Positions 1 through 9,373 are shown, counted from the first letter of the stretch. The stretch: DNA of 64,000 bases from M0108 sp044228795 (GCA_044228795.1 JBGAUE010000004.1:128302-192301); one strand, 5' to 3'. Notes: a model not told the origin generated them from the letters alone. Numbers and translations: made by a program.

Positions 1-1
1 G

Positions 2-103
2 GACGATCCCGAGGCGGCCCGCGTCATCCTCGCCGAGGTCATCGCCGAGGGCACCGGTGAGCAGATCGCCGAGGCCAAGGCCATGCAGGCGCGATGGGGG
101 TGA
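2..103 (+). CDS. fimV: FimV/HubP-family protein, 3' end only (partial)
   Basis: Only the last 33 codons are inside the window, ending at the TGA at 101-103. The residues read DDPEAARVILAEV and then EGTGEQIAEAKAM, the acidic helical C-terminal tail typical of FimV/HubP, a peptidoglycan-binding polar landmark protein with C-terminal TPR-like repeats. The gene directly downstream is truA, and fimV-truA is the conserved order in many gammaproteobacteria, which supports the call. The stop overlaps the most upstream truA start, so the two genes are probably cotranscribed. The identification rests on a short tail plus context. Confidence 0.7.
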   Translation, partial: DDPEAARVILAEVIAEGTGEQIAEAKAMQARWG

Positions 104-975
104 CGGTGGCGGCTATGGGCGACGTCCCTTTGGGTCCCAGCGCTAGCGCCCCGGCAGGCCTGATCCGTATCGCCATGGGTATCGAGTACGATGGCAGCGC
201 CTTCCATGGCTGGCAGCTCCAGGACGGGGCCCGCTCCGTCCAGGGCGAGGTAGAGGCGGCGGTAGCGCGGGTCGCCGATCAGCCGATTCGGGTCCATTGC
301 GCCGGGCGCACGGACCGGGGCGTCCACGCCTTGGAGCAGGTGATCCACTTCGATACCCGGGCCCAACGCCCAGCGCGCTCCTGGGTTCTGGGGACCAACG
401 TCAACCTGCCCCCAGACGTGGCCGTGGCCTGGGCCCGGCCCGTGGATCCGGCCTTCCATGCCCGTTTCAGCGCCATTGCCCGTCATTACCGCTACCGCAT
501 CCTGTGTCGGCGGACGCGCTCACCCCTGGACCGGGACCGGGCGGTCTGGCTGCACCAGGAATTGGAGCTGGAAAGGATGCGGGCAGCGGCCTTGCGCCTG
601 GTCGGCGAACATGATTTCTCCAGCTTTCGCGCCCAAGCCTGTCAGGCCAAGAGCCCCGTGCGCCACATCCATTATTGTGACCTCAGCCAAGAGGGCGAGC
701 TTCTGGAACTGAGGATCGGCGCCAATGGTTTCCTGCATCACATGGTGCGCAACATCGTCGGCGTTCTGGTGGCCATCGGCCGGGGCGAGGCAGAGGTCGG
801 CTGGGTCGATGATCTGCTGGCGATTCATGACCGCGCCCGGGGGGGGGTCACGGCCCCACCTCAGGGCCTCTACTTCGTCCGGGTGGATTATCCGGAGGCT
901 TTTGATCTGCCCCAGCGCCCCTGTGGCCATGGCCCTTCCTTGATACCCTCCTGTGAAAACCAGGACGGGGTTTAG
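94..975 (+). CDS. truA: tRNA pseudouridine(38-40) synthase TruA
   Basis: TruA isomerises uridines 38-40 in the tRNA anticodon stem-loop to pseudouridine. The core signatures are present: EYDGSAFHGWQ near the N-terminus, the catalytic loop AGRTDRGVHA with its nucleophilic Asp (D74 from the first ATG), and FLHHMVRNIVG in the C-terminal half. The start is uncertain. ATGs at 94, 115 and 175 are all in frame and none has a strong Shine-Dalgarno; the family homology begins just before the ATG at 175, so the first 20-27 residues may not be translated. It overlaps the fimV stop. The usual next gene in relatives, trpF, is absent, and an insertion sequence lies about 95 bp downstream. Confidence 0.95.
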   Translation: MGVTVAAMGDVPLGPSASAPAGLIRIAMGIEYDGSAFHGWQLQDGARSVQGEVEAAVARVADQPIRVHCAGRTDRGVHALEQVIHFDTRAQRPARSWVLGTNVNLPPDVAVAWARPVDPAFHARFSAIARHYRYRILCRRTRSPLDRDRAVWLHQELELERMRAAALRLVGEHDFSSFRAQACQAKSPVRHIHYCDLSQEGELLELRIGANGFLHHMVRNIVGVLVAIGRGEAEVGWVDDLLAIHDRARGGVTAPPQGLYFVRVDYPEAFDLPQRPCGHGPSLIPSCENQDGV

Positions 976-1040
976 CGGTTGTCAGGGTTTGATCGCTCCT
1001 CGCGCTGAAGGGCCCTCAAGACTCTCGGCCTACCACTGTA

Positions 1041-1069
1041 GGCTTTGGCTGGGCAAGCCAGTTTCTTTT
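1041..1069 (+). terminator. possible truA terminator hairpin
   Basis: GGCTT at 1041-1045 can pair with AAGCC at 1055-1059 across a 9-nt loop, followed by AGTTTCTTTT. The stem is short, so this is a weak intrinsic-terminator candidate. The T-rich tail runs directly into the left inverted repeat of the IS element. Confidence 0.3.
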
Positions 1070-2114
1070 GGCTATGTCTGCATTAGGTATTGCCATGAGC
1101 TATCCTTATGATAGTTATTGGAAACGTGGAGGTTGACGCCATGTACGCAGCAGCATTCCACGCTTGGCTGGCGAAGGCGGAGGAACTCACATCGGTACAG
1201 CGACAGCAGGCCATCGAAGGGCTGCGACAAGCGCCGCGCTCGGGACCCGATCCGTTGGCCACAGTTCTCGATGCCGGCCGGGCCTGCCCGCATTGCCATC
1301 ACGCGGTGTGCCGGCCATGGGGGCAAGCGCACGGGTTGCCGCGGATGCGCTGCGCCGCCTGCGGCAAGACCTTCAATGCCCTCACCGGCACCCCGCTGGC
1401 CCGGCTGCGCCACCGCGAGCGTTGGGGCGAGTATGCCCAGGCCCTCATCGACGGGGAGACCGTGCGCGCAGCGCCGCGCCGCTGCGGTGTCCATAAGAAC
1501 ACCGCGTTCCGCTGGCGCCACCGCTTCCTGACCCTCCCGGCCGAGGTCAAGCCGTCGCACTTGCGCGGGATCGTCGAGGCCGACGAGACCTACTTCCTCG
1601 AATCCCACCAGGGCGAGCGCCATCTGTCGCGCCCGTCGCGTCAGCGCGGCGGTGCGGCCACGAAACGCGGCCTGTCTGACGAGCAGATCCCCGTGCTGGT
1701 CGTGCGCGACCGCAACGCGAGCACCACCGACGCGGTACTGCCGAAGGCCAACACCGCGGCCGTGACGGCCATACTCGGACCCATCATGGACCCCGACGCC
1801 GTGCTGTGCTCTGACAGCGCCGCGATCTACCGCAGCTTTGCCAAAGCGGCCCACATCGCCCACATCGCCCACACCGCTGTCAACTTCAGCGCCGGCATCC
1901 GCGTGATCGACCACGCCCTCCACATCCAAAACGTCAACGCCTACCACGGCCGGCACAAGGGCTGGATGGCTGGCTTCCACGGCGTCGGCACCAAGTACCT
2001 GCCCAACTACCTCGGCTGGCGACGATTCCTGGAGCGATTCTCCTCGTCGCTCGCCCCGTCGCTCGTGTTGGATCTGGCCATCACCGGGGGCCAACATCTA
2101 ACGCAGATATAGCC
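1070..2114 (+). mobile_element. IS1595-family insertion sequence, apparently complete
   Basis: The element is 1045 bp, bounded by imperfect inverted repeats. The left end starts GGCTATGTCTGCATTAGG at 1070 and the right end, read inward from 2114, starts GGCTATATCTGCGTTAGA. It carries one transposase whose stop codon lies inside the right repeat. IS1595-type elements usually make 8-bp target duplications, but the flanks (TTTCTTTT on the left, TTAAAGGA on the right) do not match, so the insertion may have been followed by recombination or deletion next to one end. The right end lies only a few bases upstream of the gnd ribosome-binding site. Confidence 0.85.
1141..2112 (+). CDS. IS1595-family (ISXO2-like) DDE transposase
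   Basis: Transposase of the surrounding element, 323 aa from the ATG at 1141, which has GGAGG eight bases upstream; an upstream in-frame start at 1108 has no such site. An N-terminal zinc ribbon (CPHC, then CAAC about 30 residues later) precedes the ISXO2-like catalytic domain. Candidate acidic residues are in VEADETYF and LCSDSAAIY, followed by the HIQNVNAYHGRHKGWM motif with the Asn and Lys of the DDNK signature. A short in-frame repeat encodes AHIAHIAH. No frameshift or stop interrupts it, so it may still be active. Confidence 0.9.
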   Translation: MYAAAFHAWLAKAEELTSVQRQQAIEGLRQAPRSGPDPLATVLDAGRACPHCHHAVCRPWGQAHGLPRMRCAACGKTFNALTGTPLARLRHRERWGEYAQALIDGETVRAAPRRCGVHKNTAFRWRHRFLTLPAEVKPSHLRGIVEADETYFLESHQGERHLSRPSRQRGGAATKRGLSDEQIPVLVVRDRNASTTDAVLPKANTAAVTAILGPIMDPDAVLCSDSAAIYRSFAKAAHIAHIAHTAVNFSAGIRVIDHALHIQNVNAYHGRHKGWMAGFHGVGTKYLPNYLGWRRFLERFSSSLAPSLVLDLAITGGQHLTQI

Positions 2115-2134
2115 TTAAAGGAAGGAGGTTCGAG

Positions 2135-3154
2135 ATGCAGATCGGCATGATTGGCCTGGGACGTATGGGCAGCAATATGGTGCGGCGACTGATGCAGGCA
2201 GGCCACAACTGTGTGGTGCACGATCCGAACTCTGCCGCCGTTGAGGCACTCCGCAACCAGGGTGCCATGGGTACCGCCTCACTTGAGGATTTTGTCACCC
2301 GCATGGCCAAGCCGTGCGCGATCTGGTTGATGCTGCCGGCAACGGTGGTCGATAAGGTGCTGACGCAGCTGTTGCCCCTGCTTGCAGCAGGCGACATCGT
2401 CATCGATGGGGGCAACTCCTATTACCGTGACGACATTCGCCGCGCGGGGCAATTGCAGCGGCATGGCGTGCATTATGTGGATGTGGGCACCAGTGGCGGC
2501 GTCGCCGGTCTGGAGCGTGGCTACTGCCTGATGATCGGCGGCGAGAAAGATGTCGTCCGCCAGCTTGATCCACTCTTTGTCGCGCTGGCTCCCGGCATCG
2601 GCTCCGCGGCCCCTACCCCCGGACGCGACAAGCCCGATGCCACTGCCGATCAGGGTTACCTGCACTGTGGTCCAGCTGGCGCCGGGCACTTCGTCAAGAT
2701 GGTCCACAATGGCATCGAATACGGGCTGATGGCGGCTTATGCCGAGGGCTTGAACATCCTGCGCCATGCCAACGCCGGCAAACGCTCGCGCGACAACGAT
2801 GCGGAGACCACGCCGATGCGCGACCCGGAGTATTACCAGTACGAGCTGGATCTGCCGGAGATCGCCGAGGTATGGCGGCGCGGCAGCGTGGTGGCGTCCT
2901 GGCTGCTCGATCTGACGGCCAAGGCGTTGGCTGAAGACGCGGATCTCGACGGCTTCTCGGGACGGGTGTCGGATTCGGGCGAGGGGCGCTGGACGGCTCT
3001 GGCCGCCATTGACGAGGGCGTACCCATACCGGTCATCAGCACCGCGCTATTCGAGCGCTTTGCCTCACGCGACGATGCCGACTATGCCAACCGGGTATTG
3101 TCGGCGATGCGCAAGCAGTTCGGTGGGCATGACGAGAAGAAAGCCGAGCGCTGA
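2135..3154 (+). CDS. gnd: 6-phosphogluconate dehydrogenase (decarboxylating), short form
   Basis: Oxidises and decarboxylates 6-phosphogluconate to ribulose 5-phosphate, the third step of the oxidative pentose phosphate pathway. At 339 aa it belongs to the short GndA/YqeC-type class rather than the ~470-aa form, and this class often prefers NAD+. The Rossmann motif GLGRMG is at residues 7-12, the substrate loop DVGTSGGVAGLERGY at 117-131 and the catalytic Lys in GHFVKMVHNG at K188. A strong GGAGG stands just upstream of the ATG. It is the first gene of a tight gnd-zwf-tal operon, with only the TGAC junction separating it from zwf. The IS1595 element directly upstream has displaced or replaced the native promoter region. 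Confidence 0.95.
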   Translation: MQIGMIGLGRMGSNMVRRLMQAGHNCVVHDPNSAAVEALRNQGAMGTASLEDFVTRMAKPCAIWLMLPATVVDKVLTQLLPLLAAGDIVIDGGNSYYRDDIRRAGQLQRHGVHYVDVGTSGGVAGLERGYCLMIGGEKDVVRQLDPLFVALAPGIGSAAPTPGRDKPDATADQGYLHCGPAGAGHFVKMVHNGIEYGLMAAYAEGLNILRHANAGKRSRDNDAETTPMRDPEYYQYELDLPEIAEVWRRGSVVASWLLDLTAKALAEDADLDGFSGRVSDSGEGRWTALAAIDEGVPIPVISTALFERFASRDDADYANRVLSAMRKQFGGHDEKKAER

Positions 3155-3155
3155 C

Positions 3156-4583
3156 ATGACCATGGACATGAAGAGAAGAGACCACAGCCGCTCGACATCG
3201 GCCGACGCGCTGGTGATTTTTGGGGTGAGTGGCGATCTGGCCCACAAGATGATCTTTCCGGCGCTCTATGCCATGGCCAAACGCGGCTTGCTGAATGTGC
3301 CGGTGGTGGGTGTCGCCGCCTCAGCATTGACCCTGGCGCAACTGCGCGAACGGGCGACCGACAGCATCCGCCAGGCCGGCAGGATCGATGATCGATCGGC
3401 CCTCAAGCAACTGCTCGCCCGTTTGAGCTATGTGCAGGGCGATTACCAGGACCCGACGACCTTCAAGGCGCTCAAGCAGGCGCTAGGCGGAGCCCGGCGA
3501 CCCGCGCATTACCTCGCCATCCCGCCCGCGCTGTTTGCCATGGTGATCGAGGGGCTCGGCGTGGCTGGTCTGGTCGACGGCGCGCGTGTCATCGTCGAAA
3601 AGCCCTTCGGACGCGACCTGGAATCGGCCCGGGCGCTCAATCGCATTGCCCTGTCGGTGTTCGCGGAAGATTCGATCTTCCGCATCGATCACTACCTTGG
3701 CAAAGAGGCGATCATGAACATCCTCTATTTCCGCTTCGCCAATTCCTTTCTGGAGCCGATATGGAACCGCAACCTTGTGGCCAGCGTACAGATCACCCTG
3801 GCCGAGGACTTCGGCGTGAAGGGCCGTGGCGCCTTCTACGAAAGCGCTGGGTGCCTGCGCGACGTCATCCAGAACCACCTGTTCCAGATCGTTGCTCTGC
3901 TGGCCATGGAACCACCGGCCTATCAGGGTTACGGCGCGGTGCATAACGAGAAGGCCAAGGTGTTCCAGGCCATGCGGCCCCTGCAGCCGGACGATCTGGT
4001 GCGCGGCCAGTACGCCGGCTATCGGAAGGAGCCGGGGGTAGCGAAGGGATCGGACGTCGAGACCTTCTGCGCCTTGCGGCTTTATATCGACTCCTGGCGC
4101 TGGCAAGGCGTGCCTTGGTACCTGCGTGCCGGCAAATGCCTGGCCGCTACCGCCGCTGAGGTTCTGGTGGAGCTGAAGGCCCCGCCGCAGCGGTTGTTCG
4201 ACGATTCCCAACCGGAGGCTGGGCGGGCCAATTACCTGCGCTTCCGACTCTCGCCCAACACCGCTGTGGCCCTCGCGGCGCGCGTCAAGCGGGCCGGCAA
4301 GGAGTTTATCGGCGACCAGCGCGAGCTTTACCTATCTGAAGAACAGGCGGACGCCGAAACGCCCTACGAACGCTTGTTGAGCGACGCCATGGCCGGCGAC
4401 GGCGCCCTCTTCTCCCGCGAGGACGCGGTCGAGGCCGCCTGGTCGGTGGTCGAGCCGGTACTGGATTCCCACCCGGCGGTCCAGACCTACAAACCGGGTA
4501 GTTGGGGGCCAAAACGGGCGGATGCGCTGATCGCGCCAGACGGTCTCTGGCACAACCCGATACCGGCGAAGGAGGCAAAATGA
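3156..4583 (+). CDS. zwf: glucose-6-phosphate 1-dehydrogenase
   Basis: Oxidises glucose 6-phosphate to 6-phosphogluconolactone with NADP+ or NAD+. The 475-aa protein has the nucleotide-binding motif GVSGDLAHK at residues 23-31 and the active-site signature RIDHYLGKE at 176-184, with the catalytic His and substrate Lys. The ATG at 3156 is chosen because it starts one base after the gnd stop and leads into the conserved fold; the open frame extends upstream inside gnd. The stop overlaps the tal start in an ATGA, so translation is probably coupled. No lactonase (pgl) gene is seen in the operon. Confidence 0.95.
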   Translation: MTMDMKRRDHSRSTSADALVIFGVSGDLAHKMIFPALYAMAKRGLLNVPVVGVAASALTLAQLRERATDSIRQAGRIDDRSALKQLLARLSYVQGDYQDPTTFKALKQALGGARRPAHYLAIPPALFAMVIEGLGVAGLVDGARVIVEKPFGRDLESARALNRIALSVFAEDSIFRIDHYLGKEAIMNILYFRFANSFLEPIWNRNLVASVQITLAEDFGVKGRGAFYESAGCLRDVIQNHLFQIVALLAMEPPAYQGYGAVHNEKAKVFQAMRPLQPDDLVRGQYAGYRKEPGVAKGSDVETFCALRLYIDSWRWQGVPWYLRAGKCLAATAAEVLVELKAPPQRLFDDSQPEAGRANYLRFRLSPNTAVALAARVKRAGKEFIGDQRELYLSEEQADAETPYERLLSDAMAGDGALFSREDAVEAAWSVVEPVLDSHPAVQTYKPGSWGPKRADALIAPDGLWHNPIPAKEAK

Positions 4584-5662
4584 AAGCTACGCAATATCTG
4601 CACGATCTCGGCCAAAGTCTTTGGCTCGACAATATCACGCGCGAGCTGCTGACCGGAGGCACGCTAGGTCGTTATATCCATGAGTTTGCTGTAACGGGGC
4701 TCACCTCCAACCCCACCATCTTCGATCAGGCCATCGGCAATGGCGACTTCTATGACGCGGCCATCCATCAAAAGGCGCTGGTCGGCAAGTGGGGCGAAGC
4801 ACTCTTTTTCGAACTGGCGTTGGAGGACCTGACCCAGGCCGCCGATCTCTTTCTTCCGGTCCACAAGGGGACCGAGGGTGTTGACGGCTGGGTCTCACTG
4901 GAAGTGTCGCCCTTGCTGGCGGACGACACGGCTGGCACCATTGATGCGGCGGTGCAACTGCATGCGCAGGCGCAACGTCCCAATCTTTTCATCAAGATCC
5001 CCGGTACCCGCGCAGGCCTTCCCGCCATCGAGGAATCGATCTTCGCCGGTGTGCCGGTGAATGTGACGCTGCTGTTTTCGCGCGAGCACTACCTCGCCGC
5101 CGCCGAAGCCTACATGCGCGGCATCGAACGGCGTATCGCTGGTGGCCTCGATCCGGCGGTCGGCTGTGTGGCATCGATTTTTGTCAGCCGTTGGGACGTC
5201 GCCATCAAGGACAAGATGCCAGGGGAGCTTCGCAACCGCCTTGGTATCACCATCGCCAAAGATACCTACAAGGCTTACCGCGAACTGCTGGCATCAAAGC
5301 GCTGGCAAAAACTGGCTGCCGCCGGCGCCCGGCCGCAGCGCCTGCTCTGGGCGAGCACCGGGACCAAAGATCCCGCCGCCCGGGAAACCTTGTACGTTGA
5401 GGCCCTGGCGGCCCCGGACACCATCAACACCATGCCCGAGAAGACGCTGCTCGCCTTCGCCGAGCAGGGTGCAATGGCAGGTGGCTTGACGGCCAACGGC
5501 GGCGACGCCGAACAGGTGCTCGCCGAGTTTGCCGAGGCAGGCGTGGACGTCGGGACGCTCGCGGCCACACTCCAGCGTGAGGGCGCGCAATCTTTCGCCA
5601 GGTCCTGGAATGAGCTGATGGAGCGCATCGCGTCCAAGAGCGCGGCGCTGACCCAGAGCTAA
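4580..5662 (+). CDS. tal: transaldolase
   Basis: Transfers a dihydroxyacetone unit between sedoheptulose 7-phosphate and glyceraldehyde 3-phosphate in the non-oxidative pentose phosphate pathway. The 360-aa length fits the longer transaldolase subfamily found in cyanobacteria, actinobacteria and some proteobacteria. The N-terminal signature GLTSNPTIFDQAI and the Schiff-base Lys (K139 in FIKIPGTRAG) are present. GGAGG stands upstream of the ATG, and the start overlaps the zwf stop by four bases. Last gene of the gnd-zwf-tal operon; glgP follows after 117 bp. Confidence 0.95.
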   Translation: MKATQYLHDLGQSLWLDNITRELLTGGTLGRYIHEFAVTGLTSNPTIFDQAIGNGDFYDAAIHQKALVGKWGEALFFELALEDLTQAADLFLPVHKGTEGVDGWVSLEVSPLLADDTAGTIDAAVQLHAQAQRPNLFIKIPGTRAGLPAIEESIFAGVPVNVTLLFSREHYLAAAEAYMRGIERRIAGGLDPAVGCVASIFVSRWDVAIKDKMPGELRNRLGITIAKDTYKAYRELLASKRWQKLAAAGARPQRLLWASTGTKDPAARETLYVEALAAPDTINTMPEKTLLAFAEQGAMAGGLTANGGDAEQVLAEFAEAGVDVGTLAATLQREGAQSFARSWNELMERIASKSAALTQS

Positions 5663-5779
5663 TGCGCGGGAGCCAGCTCCGCCAATGGGGTAGCAGAACA
5701 CTCCCCACATCCAGTCCGAAGCACAGACCATCGGCAGGACCGCCCTAGCAGCATCCTGGGTAAAAGCTGAGGAAAAACC

Positions 5780-8326
5780 ATGAGCGAACAGACCCCCATC
5801 CATCATCCCAAGCAGCCTTCTCTTTTCATGAAAATCGAGGGCTTCGACACCCTATCCGAGCTGGCGCTGGATATGCGTTGGTCATGGAATCACGCCACTG
5901 ACCAGGTGTGGCGGCGGCTGGATCCCGTGTTGTGGAAGCTCACCCACAACCCCTGGGTCGTCCTGCAAACCGTTTCACGCGAGAAACTCCAGGGCGTTTT
6001 GGCCGATCCCGCTTTCCGCAAGAGCCTGGACGAGCTGGTGCAAGCCGGACGAGATGCCATCACGGCCCCGGGGTGGTTTCAGCAGACCCATCCCGGGGCG
6101 CCCCTGACCTGTGTCGCCTATTTCAGTATGGAATTCATGTTGAGCGAGGCCTTGCCTATTTACTCGGGCGGGCTCGGCAATGTGGCCGGCGATCAACTCA
6201 AAGCCGCCAGTGATCTGGGCGTGCCGGTGATTGGCGTGGGGCTGCTCTACCAGCAAGGCTATTTTCGCCAGGTGATCGACAAGGACGGTGCGCAACAGGC
6301 CCTCTATCCCTACAACGATCCTGGCCAACTGCCTATCACACCCCTGCGCCAGGCCAACGGCGAGTGGCTGCGCCTGGAGATCGCCTTGCCCGGCTATTCG
6401 GTCTGGCTGCGTACTTGGCAGGTCCAGGTCGGCCGCGTGAAGTTGTATCTGCTGGACAGCAATGACGCAGCCAATTACCCCGCGCATCGGGGCATCACCA
6501 GCGAACTCTACGGCGGTGGGCCTGACCTGCGCCTGAAGCAGGAGCTGTTGCTCGGGATCGGCGGCTGGCGACTCCTTGCCGCGCTCGGCATCCAGCCGGA
6601 AGTCTGCCATCTGAACGAAGGGCACGCGGCCCTCGCCGTGCTGGAACGTGCCCGCAGCTTCATGCAGGAGAGTGGGCTGCCGTTTGAGGCCGCCCTGGCC
6701 GTCACCCGGGCGGGCAACCTGTTCACCACCCACACGGCCGTGGCCGCCGGCTTCGATCGTTTCGCGCCGGCCCTCATCGAGCAATACCTCGGCGGCTATG
6801 CCGAGCAGCGGCTCGGGATACCCCTTCACGATTTGCTGGCCTTGGGCCGCCGGAACCCGAATGACGCGGCGGAGCCTTTCAACATGGCTTACCTGGCGAT
6901 TCGCGGCAGTGGCGCGGTCAACGGGGTGAGTCGCCTGCATGGCAGGGTGAGCCGACATCTGTTCGAGCCACTCTTCCCGAACTGGCCGACCGAGGAAGTA
7001 CCGGTCGGACACGTGACCAATGGAGTCCATATGCCAACCTGGGATTCGGCTCCGGCTGATGAGCTTTGGACGCTGGCCTGTGGCAAGGAGCGCTGGCTGG
7101 GTGAGACCAACAGTCTGGAGCAGGGCATTCGCCGAGTTTCCGACGCCACTCTGTGGGAATTCCGCGCCAACGCCGGCAAGGCCCTGGTCGACTATGCGCG
7201 GGAACGCTTGTCCCGGGAACTGGCCGCGTCCGGCGCAGCGCCCGAGGCGGTCGATGCGGCCAGGCACTTATTCGACTGCAATACCTTGACACTGGGTTTT
7301 GCCCGCCGCTTTGCGACCTACAAGCGGCCGAACCTGCTGCTGCACGACCCGGAACGACTGCTGCGCCTGCTGACCCATGCACAACGCCCGGTACAGCTCA
7401 TTATCGCCGGCAAGGCCCATCCGGCGGACCGGACTGGCCAGGCCCTGATCCAGCAATGGATCCATTTCATCCGCCGGCCCGAGGTGCGGCCCCATGTGAT
7501 TTTCCTCAGCGATTACGACATGGACTTGACCGCGCAGCTGGTACAGGGCGTGGATGTCTGGCTCAATACCCCGCGCCGCCCCTGGGAAGCCTGCGGCACC
7601 AGCGGTATGAAGGTGCTGGTCAACGGTGGTCTGAATCTTTCCGAACTGGACGGCTGGTGGGCGGAAGCCTACGCGCCGGAATTGGGCTGGGCCTTGGGCG
7701 ATGGCCAGGAGCATGGCGACGATCCTTTCTGGGACGCCACCGAGGCCGAGCAACTCTACGACCTGCTGGAACGGCAAGTGATCCCAGAGTTTTATGCCCG
7801 CGACCAGGATGGCATCCCCACGGCCTGGGTAGCGCGGATGCGAGAAAGCATGGCTCGCCTGACCTCGCGCTTTTCTGCCAATCGGGCGGTCTGCGACTAC
7901 ACTGAGCAACACTACCTGCCGGCGGCCTCTGCCTATCTGGAGCGGGCCGTCGACAATGGTGCCATGGGCGTGGAGCTGGTCAAGTGGCGCCAGGCTCTGG
8001 AGCAACAATGGGCCTCCCTTCGCTTCGGCGAAATGAAGGTGGAATCCGGCGCCGAGCAGCACGAATTCGAAGTACAGGTATATCTCGATGACTTAGACTC
8101 CGAGGCCGTGCGGGTCGAGCTTTTTGCCGATGGCGCCGATGGTAGCCCACCGGAGCTGCTGGAGATGAAGCGTGTGCGGCAGTTGGTGGGGGCGACCAAC
8201 GGCTATGCCTATCGCGCTCGGGTCTCCAGCGCCCGCCCGGAGTCTGACTACACGGCGCGAGTGATTCCGCGCCAGGCCGGTGCGGTGGTTCCTCTGGAAG
8301 AGGCTCACATCTTGTGGCAGCGCTGA
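5780..8326 (+). CDS. glgP: alpha-glucan (glycogen) phosphorylase
   Basis: Releases glucose 1-phosphate from glycogen by phosphorolysis. At 848 aa it matches the TIGR02094-type phosphorylases that carry an N-terminal DUF3417-like segment (SELALDMRWSWNHATDQVW), distinct from the E. coli GlgP type. The pyridoxal-phosphate site is EACGTSGMKVLVNGG with the cofactor Lys at K611, and FARRFATYKRPNLLL precedes it. It lies 117 bp downstream of tal on the same strand. Glucose 1-phosphate, after isomerisation, would feed the adjacent zwf/gnd steps, so the four genes form a coherent glycogen-to-pentose-phosphate module. A decayed IS begins almost immediately after the stop. Confidence 0.93.
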   Translation: MSEQTPIHHPKQPSLFMKIEGFDTLSELALDMRWSWNHATDQVWRRLDPVLWKLTHNPWVVLQTVSREKLQGVLADPAFRKSLDELVQAGRDAITAPGWFQQTHPGAPLTCVAYFSMEFMLSEALPIYSGGLGNVAGDQLKAASDLGVPVIGVGLLYQQGYFRQVIDKDGAQQALYPYNDPGQLPITPLRQANGEWLRLEIALPGYSVWLRTWQVQVGRVKLYLLDSNDAANYPAHRGITSELYGGGPDLRLKQELLLGIGGWRLLAALGIQPEVCHLNEGHAALAVLERARSFMQESGLPFEAALAVTRAGNLFTTHTAVAAGFDRFAPALIEQYLGGYAEQRLGIPLHDLLALGRRNPNDAAEPFNMAYLAIRGSGAVNGVSRLHGRVSRHLFEPLFPNWPTEEVPVGHVTNGVHMPTWDSAPADELWTLACGKERWLGETNSLEQGIRRVSDATLWEFRANAGKALVDYARERLSRELAASGAAPEAVDAARHLFDCNTLTLGFARRFATYKRPNLLLHDPERLLRLLTHAQRPVQLIIAGKAHPADRTGQALIQQWIHFIRRPEVRPHVIFLSDYDMDLTAQLVQGVDVWLNTPRRPWEACGTSGMKVLVNGGLNLSELDGWWAEAYAPELGWALGDGQEHGDDPFWDATEAEQLYDLLERQVIPEFYARDQDGIPTAWVARMRESMARLTSRFSANRAVCDYTEQHYLPAASAYLERAVDNGAMGVELVKWRQALEQQWASLRFGEMKVESGAEQHEFEVQVYLDDLDSEAVRVELFADGADGSPPELLEMKRVRQLVGATNGYAYRARVSSARPESDYTARVIPRQAGAVVPLEEAHILWQR

Positions 8327-8346
8327 TCCTGGTCCGAATGATTCAA

Positions 8347-9373
8347 CCTTTGTTGTTCGGTGCCAGTTAGCACACAACGCCAGCTCGTTGCGAACTGACG
8401 GAGTGGGAGCTAATCGTAACGGAATGGTAGCGGAATCTGGCTATGCCGGTGCAGGCAAGGGGGCGGGGGGCGGCAATTCGCGGCCCCGAAGGTATTTCAC
8501 CAGGGCCCGCGAGAGGATCCGGTACCAACATTGGCGGGGGGTCAACTGCTCCGCAGGTTGGCGCAGGGTCTTGAAGAAGGCGGTGATGTCGCGACAGACC
8601 TGTTTCACCCAAGGCGCCTGGGCAAAGGGATGGCCAACCCCAGTGATCTTTTAGTTCATCAAAGAGATCTTCCGCATCGGCGCGGTCGCGGTACCACTGG
8701 GCGAGGGTCAGGATCTCCTGTGGCAACGAGGTGATCACGGCGTATGCGTAGATGTTGACCTCCTCGTTGAGATCGGCAAAGCCCAGGCGCAATGGGTTGG
8801 GATCCCCGTGATCCACCACCGCCAAATCGCCATTGACCCGCCGGCGTAGGACGATGGCCCGGCGCGCGCGGACCCAGCCGGTCAGGTCACGCCCGCCAAC
8901 TCGTCCATCCGCCCCAGATTGCGCCGTACCGAGTCCTCGCTCACTACGACGGCCATGCCCAACAGCGGGGCGTTGATGGTGTCACTGCGCAGGGCACTGA
9001 TATGGGCATAGCGCTGGTGGCCCACGAGGATGGCCAACACGGCAGTACCCAGGATATCGCGGTTGGTCGGGTCATTGGGGCTGGTCAGCTGCAGGGGGCA
9101 ACTGGCCACCCAGGGCTCAAAGCGGCCGCTCACCTGCAAGAAGTCATAAAGAAAGGCAACTGGCCCAAGGGCGTCATCGCCGCCTCAGAATCCCACTCCA
9201 CATGGACACGACCGCCAAAGGTATCGACGGCAACCGGGCCGGGAACGGCCGTCAGCGCCGTTGATCGGGCTTCACCCATAGGGTGAAAGGTCAGCTTGTT
9301 CATAGGCACCTCCTTTTGCCATTATTTCATTTGCTTGCCTCAACCAAGGCAAGAGGCAATGGCCCTTTTTAGG
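8347..9373 (-). mobile_element. IS1380-like element, internally deleted copy
   Basis: This ~1.0-kb region is the reverse complement of the element at 61876-63574. The 5' end (CCTAAAAAGGGC reading inward from 9373), the ribosome-binding site and the first ~130 codons match closely. Two internal blocks are missing compared with that copy: about 170 codons in the catalytic centre and a shorter block near the 3' end. The glgP-proximal end keeps the subterminal sequence around GTGCCAGTTAGCAC but the outermost inverted repeat is not recognisable, so the boundary near 8347-8360 is approximate. It cannot be autonomous. Confidence 0.8.
8441..9303 (-). pseudogene. IS1380-like transposase pseudogene (two deletions, frameshifted)
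   Basis: Reading on the minus strand from the ATG at 9303, the protein starts MNKLTF and runs through VAVDTFGGRVHVEWDSEAA. A frameshift at about 9132 (before DFLQVSGRFEPWV) is followed by a stretch ending VRRNLGRMDE, where the sequence jumps to RARRAIVLRRRVNGDL. The first two catalytic Asp regions seen in the full copy are lost in this deletion. The Y(2)R(3)E(6)K block (YRDRADAEDLFDELK) remains, then a second deletion fuses it to the C-terminal QCWYRILSRALVKYLRG segment. It is clearly non-functional. Confidence 0.85.

Noticed and set aside
1072..2097. 341-codon open frame opposite the IS1595 transposase
   Set aside because: It is a GC-rich shadow of the transposase, without domain similarity or ribosome-binding site.
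1062..2122. 8-bp target duplication for the IS1595 element
   Set aside because: The flanking octamers TTTCTTTT and TTAAAGGA are not alike.
5975..7267. 430-codon open frame on the minus strand inside glgP
   Set aside because: The plus strand encodes an unambiguous phosphorylase throughout; the antisense protein has no recognisable features.
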